Of a DNA stretch of 64,000 nucleotides, positions 9,929 to 19,172 are shown piece by piece. Position numbers and translations under genes: made by a program. This DNA is from Rhizobium subbaraonis (GTDB lineage Bacteria; Pseudomonadota; Alphaproteobacteria; Rhizobiales; Rhizobiaceae). Position 1 is the first letter of the stretch. Every line of letters begins with the position of its first letter. The stretch lies in contig NZ_OBQD01000022.1 of assembly GCF_900220975.1 (NCBI RefSeq), positions 1 to 64,000 on the forward strand, written 5' to 3'. The notes beneath the pieces are model-generated. The model saw only the letters and a program-made list of their open reading frames with translations. It had not been told where the DNA came from and made no database searches.

Positions 9929-10624
9929 GTGCCCGAACCCGATCGCCCCCTCGTTCTTTCACAGACCGCTGCCGGACTGCTGCGCGACAAGATTCTGCGC
10001 GGCGAGTTGGCGCCGGGCACGCCCTTGCGCGAGGTCATCTGGGCGGAGGCCCTGAACGTCTCCCGCAACACACTGCGCGAGGCGTTGCGCGACCTCGTCG
10101 CCGAGGGCCTGATCGAGCATCGTCCACACCATGGCGCGACCGTGCGGGCCCTGACCTCCGCCGAGATCAGCGAAATCTACACGATCCGCCTCACGCTCGA
10201 GCTTCGGGGCGTGACCTGCAGCGCCTACGCCTCGAAGGAGGCCATGGCCGAACTTGTCGAGCGTGTCGAGGCGGTGCAGCGCGCCGCACTCGCGCGCGAC
10301 TGGAAGCAGAGCGGCACCGCGTCTCTCGAGTTCCACCGCCAGATCGTGAGCTTCATCGGCAGTCCCCGGCTCGACGAGCTCTTTGCTTCGGTCGCCGCGC
10401 AGGCCCGGCTTGCATTTTCGCTTGCCAGCGACGCCCGCCGTTTCCAGGAGCCGTGGGTGGCGCGCGATGTCGAGATCTGCAGCATGCTCTGCGATGGCGA
10501 CCGCGCAGGAGCATCCCGGGCGCTTGAGCTCTATTTGCAGGAATCCGAGCGCGTCGTGCTGGAGGCGGCGCGATCCCACGGCCTGCCCCGCCCCTCCAGA
10601 TCCGCAGCACCTGCCGCAGACTGA
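9929..10624 (+). CDS. GntR-family regulator (FadR/FCD subfamily)
   Basis: 231 residues from a GTG start with AAAGGAGA five bases upstream; the longer upstream frame has no ribosome site. The winged helix lies at about residues 10-75 (AAGLLRDKILRGELAPGTPLRE, SRNTLREALRDLVAEGLIEHRPHHG). The remainder is an all-helical FCD domain with metal-binding positions suggested by EFHRQIV and the C-terminal helices. It sits between the divergent amino-acid importer and a DUF1989 gene 24 bases downstream, probably controlling both and itself through the TTGTT(G/C)AACAA sites. The ligand is unknown; FCD regulators usually bind a carboxylate. Confidence 0.88.
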   Translation: MPEPDRPLVLSQTAAGLLRDKILRGELAPGTPLREVIWAEALNVSRNTLREALRDLVAEGLIEHRPHHGATVRALTSAEISEIYTIRLTLELRGVTCSAYASKEAMAELVERVEAVQRAALARDWKQSGTASLEFHRQIVSFIGSPRLDELFASVAAQARLAFSLASDARRFQEPWVARDVEICSMLCDGDRAGASRALELYLQESERVVLEAARSHGLPRPSRSAAPAAD

Positions 10625-10648
10625 CATACGACACGGAGAACAACAGGG

Positions 10649-11509
10649 ATGAAACCCAAGCCCATCACCAATGCCCCGCAGGATGCGGCCGCCCGCAAGG
10701 CAATCGCGCCCGTCATCTGCTATCCGGTCGAGACGCTGCCGCGCCCCGATCTGGCGACCTATCGTGCCGTGCGCGAAAATCTCGAGCTTGTCGATCGCGT
10801 CACCGTTCCCGCGCGCGATGCCGCTTGCTGGTCCGTGCCCGCCGGACACTTCTGTCGTATTCTCTGCAGCGAGGGATCGCAGGTTGGCGATCTCAACCTG
10901 TTCAACGCCCACAATCTCAGCGAACGTCTCTATACCGGCAAGACGCGGGCTCTGAACGGCACCCATGTCGGCCTCGGCGATCAGCTGTTCTCGAACATGC
11001 CCTATCTGCGCCCGATCGCCACCATCACCCACGACACGCTCGACTGGTACGGGTTCGACGAATTCGGCGGCTCGGTGCATGACGTGATCGGCACGCGCTG
11101 CGATCCCTACACCCACAATCTCCTCAGCCATGGCGGCCAGTATCACCACTGCTGCCACTCGAACCTCACCCGCGCCTTTGCCAGGCAGACGGGCAAGCCG
11201 CTTGCCGAAGCCGCCGACCATATCCACGACGTCCTGAACGTGTTCATGTGCACCGGCTTCACCCGCGATACCGGCCAGTACTTCATGAAGGCGAGCCCGG
11301 TGCGCCCGGGCGACTACCTGGAGTTTTTCGCCGAGATCGACCTTCTCGGCTGCATGTCGGCCTGCCCCGGCGGAGACTGCTCGTCTGAGCATTCCTCCGA
11401 CACCGCCGCCTGCTATCCGCTCGAAGTGGAGATCTACAGGCCGCAAGCATTGCCGGAAGGCTGGCAGCCGCCGCAGCTGAACGGTTACGACGGCTCGCAC
11501 GGCGTCTGA
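10649..11509 (+). CDS. DUF1989 / urea-carboxylase-associated family protein
   Basis: 286 residues. The family signatures are clear: VPAGHFCRILCSEGSQVGDLNLFN, a QLFSNM-like segment, and the Cys/His-rich blocks HCCHSNL and CMSACPGGDCSSEH followed by the conserved CYPLEVEIYRP end. The Cys and His positions suggest a bound metal. Family members occur beside urea/guanidine carboxylases and amino-acid importers and have no generally accepted reaction. Here it follows gntR by 24 bases and stands opposite an amino-acid importer, so it probably acts on the imported compound or a breakdown product. Function cannot be assigned more closely. Confidence 0.8.
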   Translation: MKPKPITNAPQDAAARKAIAPVICYPVETLPRPDLATYRAVRENLELVDRVTVPARDAACWSVPAGHFCRILCSEGSQVGDLNLFNAHNLSERLYTGKTRALNGTHVGLGDQLFSNMPYLRPIATITHDTLDWYGFDEFGGSVHDVIGTRCDPYTHNLLSHGGQYHHCCHSNLTRAFARQTGKPLAEAADHIHDVLNVFMCTGFTRDTGQYFMKASPVRPGDYLEFFAEIDLLGCMSACPGGDCSSEHSSDTAACYPLEVEIYRPQALPEGWQPPQLNGYDGSHGV

Positions 11510-11901
11510 GGCTTCGCAATTCGGTCCCCTGTCAGGCAGTGGGCGGGCAGGGGACCACTGCCGGCAATCGGGACCAAGGCCTCAAGGGCCACAGCCGCCA
11601 AGGATCACCCGTTCGGTTCCGGCCCATTTGGCGCTGCCGTCTCGGCGGCCAATCTCGCCATCCCGCTTCCGCACATGGTTTGGGTGCACCATTTGCGGTG
11701 CACAATCCAACAAATGCGGGTTCCCAAATCAATCTTGAGTTGATTTTCGAGTAGACAACAATCGAGTTTCCATCTGCGCGGCGGCGTGCCCTCGGATGGC
11801 AAAATGAAAAATAATAACGATTTAACAACACCTTATTTCACGTCTGATTTTTTCCGAAGGCGCTCGGTTGACAAGCGGGATGCCTTCATGGCGGCATGAA
11901 T

Positions 11902-11934
11902 TCAGCATAAGTGAATATTTATCACAAATGCTGA
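11902..11934. promoter_or_regulatory. 33-bp dyad, putative SorC-type operator
   Basis: TCAGCAT (11902-11908) and GTGA (11911-11914) are mirrored exactly by TCAC (11922-11925) and ATGCTGA (11928-11934) around centre 11918. It ends 48 bases before the first gene of the sugar operon. SorC-family regulators are tetramers that bind long dyads, and one is encoded inside this operon. The surrounding 471-base gap (11510-11981) has no supported gene; a TTGACA at 11868-11873 could be a -35 element but no convincing -10 follows. Confidence 0.5.
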
Positions 11935-11981
11935 TTGCCGAGGAGGGCAATCGTTCATTTGCTTCAATCCGGGAGGACCGC

Positions 11982-12965
11982 ATGAAAACCCGTCGTACAA
12001 TTCTGGCCAGCCTTGCAACGGCAGCGTCTGCCATCGCCATGCTCGCCGTATCCGGTGCCGCGCACGCCGAAGGGCTCAAGATCGGCTTCAGCCAGGTCAC
12101 GCTCCAGTCGCCGTTCTACGTGCAGCTGAAGACCGGCGCAGAGGCCGCCGCGAAGGCTTCCGGCGACACGCTGGTCTTTCTCGACGCCAATGGCGACGTC
12201 AGCAAGCAGAACAACGACATTCAGGATCTGATCACCCAGGGCGTCAACGCGATCATCATCAATCCGGTCAACCCGGAAGCCGTCGCGCCTTCGCTTGAAG
12301 CGGCCGCGGCTGCCGGCATCCCCGTGATCACCGTCGACCGCCCGGTTACCGGCGGCAAGGTTGCCGCGCATGTCGGGCGCGACAACAAGGCGATGGGCAA
12401 GCTCGTCGGCGAGGCTGTCGTCGCCAAGCTCAAGGCCGACGGCATAACGGGTGCGAAGATCATCGAGATCCAGGGCGATGCCGGCGGCGCCGTCATGATG
12501 GATCGCCGCGACGGCTTCCACGCCGCCATCGAGGGCTCCGGCCATGCCATCACCGAAGGACCGTATGCCGAATACATTCGCGCAAACGCGGTGACCGCGA
12601 TGCAGGACCTGCTGCAGGCGAATTCCGACGTGAAGGTGGTCTACGCGCACAACGACGACATGGCGCTGGGTGCGATGCAGGTGCTCAAGGAAAATGGCCG
12701 CGACGATGTGCTGATCGCCGGCGTCGACGGCCTGTCCGAGGCGCTGGAGACGATGGCTGCAGGCGGCCAATACGTCGCGACCGCCCTGAACGACCCGCAG
12801 TACCTCGGCGACGTCACGATCCAGGTTGCGCGCGAGGCCGCGGCCGGCAAAACCGTCCCCGCCTTCGTCGATGCCGGCACCGCGCTCGTGACGCCGGACA
12901 ACGTCGGGCAGTTCCCGCATGCCGCGCTGTTTGCGGAATACCGTCCGCAGATCCTCGACAAGTAA
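11982..12965 (+). CDS. Sugar ABC transporter, periplasmic binding protein (RbsB-like)
   Basis: 327 residues from the ATG at 11982, preceded by GGGAGG. A signal peptide of about 29 residues ends at AAHA. The mature protein is a ribose-type periplasmic binding fold: KIGFSQVTLQSPFYVQL at the start, IIINPVNPEAVAPSLEAA, the PVITVDRPV segment and the ligand-site YAHNDDMALGAMQVL. It delivers a sugar to the ATPase (16651-18144) and permease (18137-19138) of the same operon. Being first and separated by 100 bases from the next gene, it is likely made in excess. The ligand is a pentose, deoxypentose or polyol by context, not by residue-level evidence. Confidence 0.92.
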   Translation: MKTRRTILASLATAASAIAMLAVSGAAHAEGLKIGFSQVTLQSPFYVQLKTGAEAAAKASGDTLVFLDANGDVSKQNNDIQDLITQGVNAIIINPVNPEAVAPSLEAAAAAGIPVITVDRPVTGGKVAAHVGRDNKAMGKLVGEAVVAKLKADGITGAKIIEIQGDAGGAVMMDRRDGFHAAIEGSGHAITEGPYAEYIRANAVTAMQDLLQANSDVKVVYAHNDDMALGAMQVLKENGRDDVLIAGVDGLSEALETMAAGGQYVATALNDPQYLGDVTIQVAREAAAGKTVPAFVDAGTALVTPDNVGQFPHAALFAEYRPQILDK

Positions 12966-13065
12966 CTCCCAAGAAGGTGGGAGGGGCCATGTGCCCCTCC
13001 TGCTTGACGAACGCCGGCCGATCACGGCCGGCGACTGCCCAGTCGCATTCAAAGGATCGATCTAC

Positions 13066-14088
13066 ATGCGTGCAGCCGTACTTCACACCCCCGGAGACAT
13101 TCGCCTCGAAGATGTGGCAAAGCCTGTGACAGGCCCGGGAGAAGTCCTCCTGCGCGTGGCCGCCGTCGGCGTTTGCGGGTCGGACCTGCCGCGCATGCTG
13201 ATCAAGGGCGCCCACAAGATGCCGATCATTTGCGGCCACGAGTTCTCCGGACACATCGAGGAGATCGGTGCCGGCGTCAGCGGCTTTGCCAAGGGCGATC
13301 TCGTGACCGTGCCCCCCATGCTGCCGTGCGGCACCTGCGACCAGTGCGCGACCGGAAACTTCTCGCGCTGCCGGGACTACGACTACTTCGGTTCGCGCCG
13401 TGACGGGGCCTATGCCGAGTGGGTCTGTGCGCCCGTCGAAAACCTGCTGAAGGCGCCGGAAGGCTGCGATCCCCGCGCCGCCGCCATGGTCGACCCGGCA
13501 TCGATCGCCCTTCACGCGATCTGGAAGGCGGGCGGGGTGCGCATGGGCGATCGCGGCGCCGTTATCGGCTGCGGCCCGATCGGGCTCTTTGCGATCCAGT
13601 GGATGCTGTTGATGGGCGCGCGCGAGGTCGTGGCGATCGACGTCTCCGAGGACAAGCTTGAACTTGCGCGGCAGGCCGGCGCGACCCACACGCTGCTGTC
13701 GGGCGCCGATCTGCCGAAGACACTTCTGTCGGACGTGATCGTCGAGGCGGCGGGCCATCCGAGCTCGATCAACGCCGCGGTGAAGCTCGCCGCACCGGGC
13801 GGCCACGTAGTCTTCATCGGGATACCGGTCGGCGAGGTCCCGCTCTCGAACGCGGCGTTCCAGCATTTCCTGCGCCAGGAGGTTTCGCTGCATGGTTCAT
13901 GGAACTCCTTCGGCGCCCCCTATCCGGGCGCGCAGTGGACCGTGACCCTCGACAAGCTTGCGTCGGGCGCCCTGAAATGGGAATTCATGATCACCCACGA
14001 GCTGGGACTGGAGGAGTTGCCCGGCATTTTCGAACGGCTTCGCACCGATCGCGGCTTCTTCTTCTCCAAGATCATGTTCCGTCCGTGA
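13066..14088 (+). CDS. Zinc-dependent medium-chain polyol dehydrogenase (sorbitol/GatD-like)
   Basis: 340 residues from the ATG at 13066, with AAAGGA upstream. Catalytic zinc ligands are in VGVCGSD (Cys) and CGHEFSG (His-Glu); all four structural-zinc cysteines are present in PCGTCDQCATGNFSRC; the NAD-binding loop is GCGPIG. The closest remembered families are L-iditol/sorbitol and galactitol-1-phosphate 5-dehydrogenases. It probably oxidises an imported polyol, or a phosphorylated one, to a keto sugar for the FGGY kinase encoded 65 bases downstream. A long open frame extends upstream of the start but overlaps the binding-protein gene and has no ribosome site. Confidence 0.88.
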   Translation: MRAAVLHTPGDIRLEDVAKPVTGPGEVLLRVAAVGVCGSDLPRMLIKGAHKMPIICGHEFSGHIEEIGAGVSGFAKGDLVTVPPMLPCGTCDQCATGNFSRCRDYDYFGSRRDGAYAEWVCAPVENLLKAPEGCDPRAAAMVDPASIALHAIWKAGGVRMGDRGAVIGCGPIGLFAIQWMLLMGAREVVAIDVSEDKLELARQAGATHTLLSGADLPKTLLSDVIVEAAGHPSSINAAVKLAAPGGHVVFIGIPVGEVPLSNAAFQHFLRQEVSLHGSWNSFGAPYPGAQWTVTLDKLASGALKWEFMITHELGLEELPGIFERLRTDRGFFFSKIMFRP

Positions 14089-14153
14089 CGATGCGCCCCG
14101 GAATCAGGAGGCCGGGGCCGTCTGAGACGCACGTTTGAGGAGGACAATCGGAC

Positions 14154-15665
14154 ATGGCTCATATTCTGAGCTTCGACTTCGGCACAGGCGGCGTTCGGGC
14201 GGGTGTCTATGACACCGACCGCCGCCAGATGCTCGGACAGGCGGATGCCCCCTATGCCACGCGCTATCCTCGCGCCGGCTGGGCCGAGCAGTCGCCCGAC
14301 GAGTGGCGCGCAGCATTGCGCCTTGCCGGTCGCGCCGTCCTTGAAAAGACGGGGCGCAGGACCGTCGATGCCGTGTGCACTGCCACGACCGCCTCGACCG
14401 TCGCCGTCTGCCTGCGCGACGGCACGCCGCTTGCCCCGGCCATCCTGTGGATGGACTGCCGCGCCGAAACGGAAGCGCGTGAAACCGCGCGCCTGACGCA
14501 TCCGGTCATGCGCTTCTGCGGCGGCTCCGATGCCGTCGAATGGCTGGTGCCGAAATCGATGTGGCTCAAACGCCATCAACCCGAACTGTGGTCGAAGGCC
14601 GAAGTCGTCTGCGAGGCATTGGACTACGTCAACTTCGACCTGACCGGCGAATGGGTCGGTTCGCGCATGAACGCGGCCTGCAAGTGGAATTACGACAGCG
14701 AAGGGCACAGCTTCGTCCCGGAAATATACGAGAACCTCGGAGTAGCGGACCTCATCGACCGCCTGCCGCAGCACATCGTGCCGGTGGGCGGCGTCATCGC
14801 CCCGATGCGTGCGGCCATGGCGGCCGACCTCGGCCTTGAAAACCGGCCGATCGTCGCTCAGGGCGGCATCGACGCGCATATCGGAATTCTCGGCGCCGAT
14901 ACCGTTGAGCCGGGCGGCATGCTGTTCATCGGCGGCACCTCGATCGTGCAGCTTGTTCAGCTGGCAGGGGAGGCGGACGTCTCCGGCTTCTGGGGCCCGT
15001 ATCCCAACGCCCTCACCGACGGACACTGGCTCGTCGAGTGCGGGCAGGTGGCCGCCGGTTCGATGCTGAACTGGCTGGCCGGCGAAATGTTCGGCCTCGA
15101 TCAGGCCGGTCACGCGGCCCTGATCGAGGCGGTGGCGGCATCACCCGGCCGCTCTGAAGGCCTTCTCGCGCTCGACTACATGATGGGCAACCGCACGCCC
15201 TATCGCGACGCAGCATTGCGTGGCGCCCTGATGGGACTGACGCTGGGCCATACGCGGACGGACATCTACGCGGCCGCGGTCGATTCCCTCGCGCTCGGTT
15301 CGGCCAACGTCCTGTCGGTGCTCAAAGCACGCGGCGTGGCGGTGGACCGCGTGATGATGGCGGGCGGCATTGTGAAGAATGCGGCCTGGCTCCAGGCAAC
15401 CGTGGACGCGCTTGGCCTGCCGGTCCAGGTGGCGCGCGAGGACAATCTCTCGCTGGTCGGCACGGCGGTGGCCGCAGCTTCTGCGATCGGCGTCTTCTCC
15501 GACCTGAAGGCGGCGGCACGCGCGTGCGTCGCGCCGGCAAGCGAGCTGACGCCCGATCCCGCGCGGGCCGCATGGTTCGCGCGTACATTGCCCCTCTATC
15601 AGGAGGCGACGGAGCAACTGCGCCCGGTGCTGCACCAGCTCGCCCGCCGGCAGATGGGAGGCTGA
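14154..15665 (+). CDS. FGGY-family carbohydrate kinase
   Basis: 503 residues, preceded by GAGGAGG. The N-terminal actin-like domain opens with SFDFGTGGVRAGVYD (phosphate loop), WMDCRAE follows near residue 103, and the C-terminal domain has the adenosine-binding GGIVKNAAWLQATVDALGLPV and the LVGTAVAAA end. It should phosphorylate a keto sugar or polyol in the cytoplasm. Subfamily is not certain: ribulokinase-like, xylulokinase-like and LsrK-like are all possible. It stands two bases before the SorC regulator gene. A phosphorylated sugar made by this kinase would be a natural effector for that regulator and a precursor for the aldolase downstream. Confidence 0.9.
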   Translation: MAHILSFDFGTGGVRAGVYDTDRRQMLGQADAPYATRYPRAGWAEQSPDEWRAALRLAGRAVLEKTGRRTVDAVCTATTASTVAVCLRDGTPLAPAILWMDCRAETEARETARLTHPVMRFCGGSDAVEWLVPKSMWLKRHQPELWSKAEVVCEALDYVNFDLTGEWVGSRMNAACKWNYDSEGHSFVPEIYENLGVADLIDRLPQHIVPVGGVIAPMRAAMAADLGLENRPIVAQGGIDAHIGILGADTVEPGGMLFIGGTSIVQLVQLAGEADVSGFWGPYPNALTDGHWLVECGQVAAGSMLNWLAGEMFGLDQAGHAALIEAVAASPGRSEGLLALDYMMGNRTPYRDAALRGALMGLTLGHTRTDIYAAAVDSLALGSANVLSVLKARGVAVDRVMMAGGIVKNAAWLQATVDALGLPVQVAREDNLSLVGTAVAAASAIGVFSDLKAAARACVAPASELTPDPARAAWFARTLPLYQEATEQLRPVLHQLARRQMGG

Positions 15666-15667
15666 AC

Positions 15668-16654
15668 GTGGCCGAACGCAATCCCTACTCGGCGCGGCTG
15701 CCGATCAACGAGCAACGCGATCACCTGATGGTTCAGGTTGCCAAGCTCTACTACGATCTCGACCGCACCCAGTCCGACATCGCGACCGAACTCGGACTGA
15801 CCCGCTGGCAGGTCGGTCGGCTGCTGACCGAGGCCAAGGAGGCGGGGATCGTCCGCATCGAGATCACCCCGCGCGCCGGCCGGCGGACCTCGCTCGAGGT
15901 CGAATTGCAGCGACAGTTCGGCGTCCGTGAGGCGATCGTCGTTCCAATCGGCGACATCGAGGATCCGAGCCTCATCATCGACAGTGTCGCGCAGGCGGCG
16001 GCGACCCATCTTGCCAGCCTGAGCCCCAAGCCGGCCCTGATGGGCGTCAGCTGGGGGCGCACCATGGCCGCGGTCGCCCGCGCGCTGCCGAAAGACTGGT
16101 GCCCCGGCCTGCATGTGGTTCTGGTCAACGGATCCACGGCTCTGACGACCACGACGAGCCGCAATTCGGCCGTCGCCGAGGAAATCGCCCAGTCCGCGGG
16201 CGGGCGCGCGACGCTGCTGCCCGTCCCCGCCATCATGGGATCGCGTTCGACCAGAGACGCGCTCGAACAGGATCCGATCATCGACAGGGTGCTGACGCTC
16301 GCCGACGAGGCGCCCGTCATCTGCTTCGGCCTCGGCGGACTGACCCACCAGTCGGTCCTGCTCGGCTCGGGCTATCTCGACGAGGACGACATCGCCCGGC
16401 TCAGAAAGCTGAATTCCGTCGGCGACATCATGGGGCGTTTCGTCGACCGGGAGGGGCGGATCGCCGACCGGCATCTGGACGACCGGACTATCGGTCTGCG
16501 GCTCGATGCGCTTGCGCGCAAGGAGCGGGTGATCGGGGTCGCGGCCGGCGAAGACAAGCATCTGATCGCGGCGGCCTGCCTGCGGGCCGGCTACGTCACC
16601 GACCTCGTCACGGACGAGGGCACGGCGCGGCGCATACTGGAGGAGACTGCATGA
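15668..16654 (+). CDS. SorC-family sugar-phosphate-responsive regulator
   Basis: 328 residues from the GTG at 15668, two bases after the kinase stop, with GGGAGG in the kinase tail. An N-terminal helix-turn-helix (TQSDIATELGLTRWQVGRLLTEA, residues about 35-60) is followed by the Rossmann-like SorC effector domain, with GVSWGRTM and VICFGLGGLT as the sugar-phosphate-binding turns and GVAAGEDKHLIAAACLRAGYV near the end. Relatives include LsrR and the Bacillus DeoR that responds to deoxyribose-5-phosphate. Encoded within the operon that it probably represses through the dyad at 11902-11934. Its stop overlaps the ATPase start (ATGA). Confidence 0.9.
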   Translation: MAERNPYSARLPINEQRDHLMVQVAKLYYDLDRTQSDIATELGLTRWQVGRLLTEAKEAGIVRIEITPRAGRRTSLEVELQRQFGVREAIVVPIGDIEDPSLIIDSVAQAAATHLASLSPKPALMGVSWGRTMAAVARALPKDWCPGLHVVLVNGSTALTTTTSRNSAVAEEIAQSAGGRATLLPVPAIMGSRSTRDALEQDPIIDRVLTLADEAPVICFGLGGLTHQSVLLGSGYLDEDDIARLRKLNSVGDIMGRFVDREGRIADRHLDDRTIGLRLDALARKERVIGVAAGEDKHLIAAACLRAGYVTDLVTDEGTARRILEETA

Positions 16655-18144
16655 TGGAGGACGTGCTCAGCATCGAGCGGCTGTCCAAGCGATTCCCGCC
16701 CAACATCGTGGCGCTCGCTGACGCCAACATCTCGGTCCGCAAGGGCGAGGTGCATTGCCTTTTGGGCGCAAACGGCGCCGGCAAGTCGACGTTCCTGAAG
16801 TTGATTGCCGGCGCTTTGTCGCCGTCCGGCGGAGAAATGCGCGTCGACGGACGCAAGGTGAGTTTTCGCGCGCCGGCCGAGGCCGCCACCGCCGGAATAT
16901 CGATGATCTACCAGGAGTTGGATCTGGTGCCGCAACTGACGGTGGCCGAAAATCTCTTCCTCGGCCATCCGCCGCAGCGTTTCGGCTTCCTCGACAAGCG
17001 GACGCGCCGGAACCGCGCAAAAGAGGCGCTGGCCCGCGTCGGGGCGACCTTTTCGCCGGAAGACCGGGTGGGCAGCCTGTCGATCGCCAACCAGCAGCTG
17101 ACGGCCATCGCAAGGTCGCTGACCCGCGATGCCAAGGTCATCATCATGGACGAGCCCTCGGCTGCGCTCAACGAGACGGAGCTCAAAGCCGTCTTCCGCG
17201 TCATTCGCGAACTCACCGCACAGGGCGTGGCCATTCTCTATGTCAGCCACCGGCTTGGCGAGCTGCGGGAGATCGGCGATCGCGTGACGGTGCTGCGGGG
17301 TGGTCAGACGATCGAGACCTTCGATGTCGCAGGCACCCCCGACAGCGCGCTTGTCGAAGCGATTCTCGGGCGCAACCGGACGCTCGTCGAACGCCGGCCA
17401 CGCCCGCCCGTGACGGGCGACGTCGTCCTGAAGGTCGACCGGCTGACGGCGGCGCAGGGCCTCGATATCCGCGACTTCGAACTTCGCCGCGGGGAGATTT
17501 CGGGGCTGACCGGCCTCAACGGCTCGGGCCGGACCTCGTTCCTCAAGGCACTTTTCGGTGCGGAGGTCAGCGAGGCAAAGATGTCGCTCAATGGCCGGCC
17601 CTACCGGCCAAAGGCCCCGCGCGACGCGATCAGGGCCGGGCTCGGTCTCGTCCCGGAAAACCGCAAGACCGAAGGCCTCATTCTGGATGCGCCGATCTAT
17701 CGAAATGCCACGCTGCCCGCGATGCAGGGAAACTTCCTCGCCCGGCACGGCGAACTGAAGGCGAAAACCGTCCCGGTCCTCAGGCAACTTTCGACGAAGT
17801 ATGGCGCGCCGGAACAGAAGGTCATCCAGCTTTCGGGCGGCAACCAGCAGAAGGTCGTGCTGGCGAAGTGGATCATCAAGGGCGCCAGCCTGCTTCTGCT
17901 CGACGAACCCTCGCGCGGTCTCGACATCGGCGCCAAGGCCGACCTCTACCGGCTGGTGGAGGAACTGGCCGCCAACGGCGCCGCGGTGATCGTCGCCTCG
18001 TCGGAGCTGGAGGAGCTCTACGCGGCCTGCGACACCATCTGGGTCTTCCACGAGGGGCGGAACATCGCCCGGTTCGATCCGGCCACCACCGATCAGGACA
18101 CGATCCTGAAGCATCAGATTCTCGGAGAACATCACCATGACTGA
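16651..18144 (+). CDS. Sugar ABC transporter, double ATP-binding subunit (RbsA-like)
   Basis: 497 residues with two ATPase halves. The N-terminal half has Walker A GANGAGKST (near residue 38) and Walker B IIMDEPSAALNE, but its signature is LSIANQQL. The C-terminal half has a degenerate Walker A, GLNGSGRTS, in which the Lys is Arg, and a good signature LSGGNQQKVVLAKW with Walker B LLDEPSRGLD. One strong and one weak site is normal for the ribose/xylose/galactose subgroup. It energises the permease encoded next, whose start overlaps by eight bases. The ATG at 16651 is chosen for the four-base overlap with the SorC stop. Confidence 0.93.
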   Translation: MMEDVLSIERLSKRFPPNIVALADANISVRKGEVHCLLGANGAGKSTFLKLIAGALSPSGGEMRVDGRKVSFRAPAEAATAGISMIYQELDLVPQLTVAENLFLGHPPQRFGFLDKRTRRNRAKEALARVGATFSPEDRVGSLSIANQQLTAIARSLTRDAKVIIMDEPSAALNETELKAVFRVIRELTAQGVAILYVSHRLGELREIGDRVTVLRGGQTIETFDVAGTPDSALVEAILGRNRTLVERRPRPPVTGDVVLKVDRLTAAQGLDIRDFELRRGEISGLTGLNGSGRTSFLKALFGAEVSEAKMSLNGRPYRPKAPRDAIRAGLGLVPENRKTEGLILDAPIYRNATLPAMQGNFLARHGELKAKTVPVLRQLSTKYGAPEQKVIQLSGGNQQKVVLAKWIIKGASLLLLDEPSRGLDIGAKADLYRLVEELAANGAAVIVASSELEELYAACDTIWVFHEGRNIARFDPATTDQDTILKHQILGEHHHD

Positions 18145-19138
18145 CACCGTGACGGGAGCTCCGCCCATGCAGCGTTCCGGACGCCGCCTCATCGATCTGG
18201 CGATCGAGTACAATTTCATCTTCATCTTCCTGGTCGTCGTCGCGATCGCGGCGATCCTGTCGCCCAACTTCATGACGCCAACCAACATCGCCAACCTGTT
18301 CCAGCAGGCGGCGGTCGTCGGCGTCGTCGCGATCGGCATGACCTTTGTCATCCTGACAGGAAACATCGACCTTTCCGTCGGCTCCGTGGTTGCGCTGTGC
18401 GGCATGCTCGTGGCGGTGCTGCTTGCGGGTGGCATGCCTATCCTGCCGGCGATCGCCATCACCATCCTGACGGGCGCGGCCGCCGGCGCGACGATCGGAC
18501 TGATCACCGCGCTGGCAGAAGTGCCGAGCTTCATCGTCTCGCTGGCCGGCCTGGTCTCCTTCCGCGGCGTCACTTACCTGTTGACCGACGGTGTGCCCGT
18601 CTCCGGGCTGCCGCCGAGCTTCGGGGCGATCTCGTCCACGATGATCCCGCTGTTTCCGGGCGCGCAGATCAGCTCGATGGGACTGATCTTCATCGTTCTG
18701 TGCATCGCTGCCGGCGCCCTGCTTCGCTTCACGGTCTTTGGCGAATCCGTCTACGCGACCGGCGGCAATGCAGAGGCGGCCCGCCTTTCGGGCCTGCCGA
18801 CGAAGCGCATTCTCGTCCTCGTCTTCACCGTTTCGGGGATCATGAGCGCACTCGGCGGCATTCTGCTCACCTCACGCCTGCGCATCGGCCAGCCGACTGC
18901 CGCCCAGGGCCTGGAGCTCGATGCCATCGCTGCCGTGGTCCTCGGCGGCACTTCGCTCTTCGGCGGTCGCGGCGGCGTGCTCGGCACCTTCTTCGCCGTG
19001 ATGCTGCTGCAGGTGCTGCGCAACATCTTCAACCTGCTGGGCCTCGGTTCGTTCTACCAGATGACCGTGACCGGTCTGATCATCGTCGCCGCCATCCTGC
19101 TCAATCGCTTCATCGACATCCGCCGCGGACGGGCCTGA
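18137..19138 (+). CDS. Sugar ABC transporter permease (RbsC-like)
   Basis: 333 residues, strongly hydrophobic with about nine membrane segments. Family marks are the GMTFVILTGNIDLSVGSV block near residue 75, the YATGGNAEAARLSGL cytoplasmic loop that contacts the ATPase, and GTSLFGGRGGVLGTFFAV. It forms a homodimeric channel in the inner membrane with the ATPase encoded immediately upstream. Only one permease gene is present, as in ribose-type systems; Lsr-type importers have two. Confidence 0.93.
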   Translation: MTDTVTGAPPMQRSGRRLIDLAIEYNFIFIFLVVVAIAAILSPNFMTPTNIANLFQQAAVVGVVAIGMTFVILTGNIDLSVGSVVALCGMLVAVLLAGGMPILPAIAITILTGAAAGATIGLITALAEVPSFIVSLAGLVSFRGVTYLLTDGVPVSGLPPSFGAISSTMIPLFPGAQISSMGLIFIVLCIAAGALLRFTVFGESVYATGGNAEAARLSGLPTKRILVLVFTVSGIMSALGGILLTSRLRIGQPTAAQGLELDAIAAVVLGGTSLFGGRGGVLGTFFAVMLLQVLRNIFNLLGLGSFYQMTVTGLIIVAAILLNRFIDIRRGRA

Positions 19139-19172
19139 GCCCGCCGCCCAACGCCCAACGCTGGACATTGCC

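Noticed and set aside
16591-18573. 660-codon minus-strand open frame opposite the sugar ATPase gene
   Set aside because: Same reason: antisense shadow with no family features.
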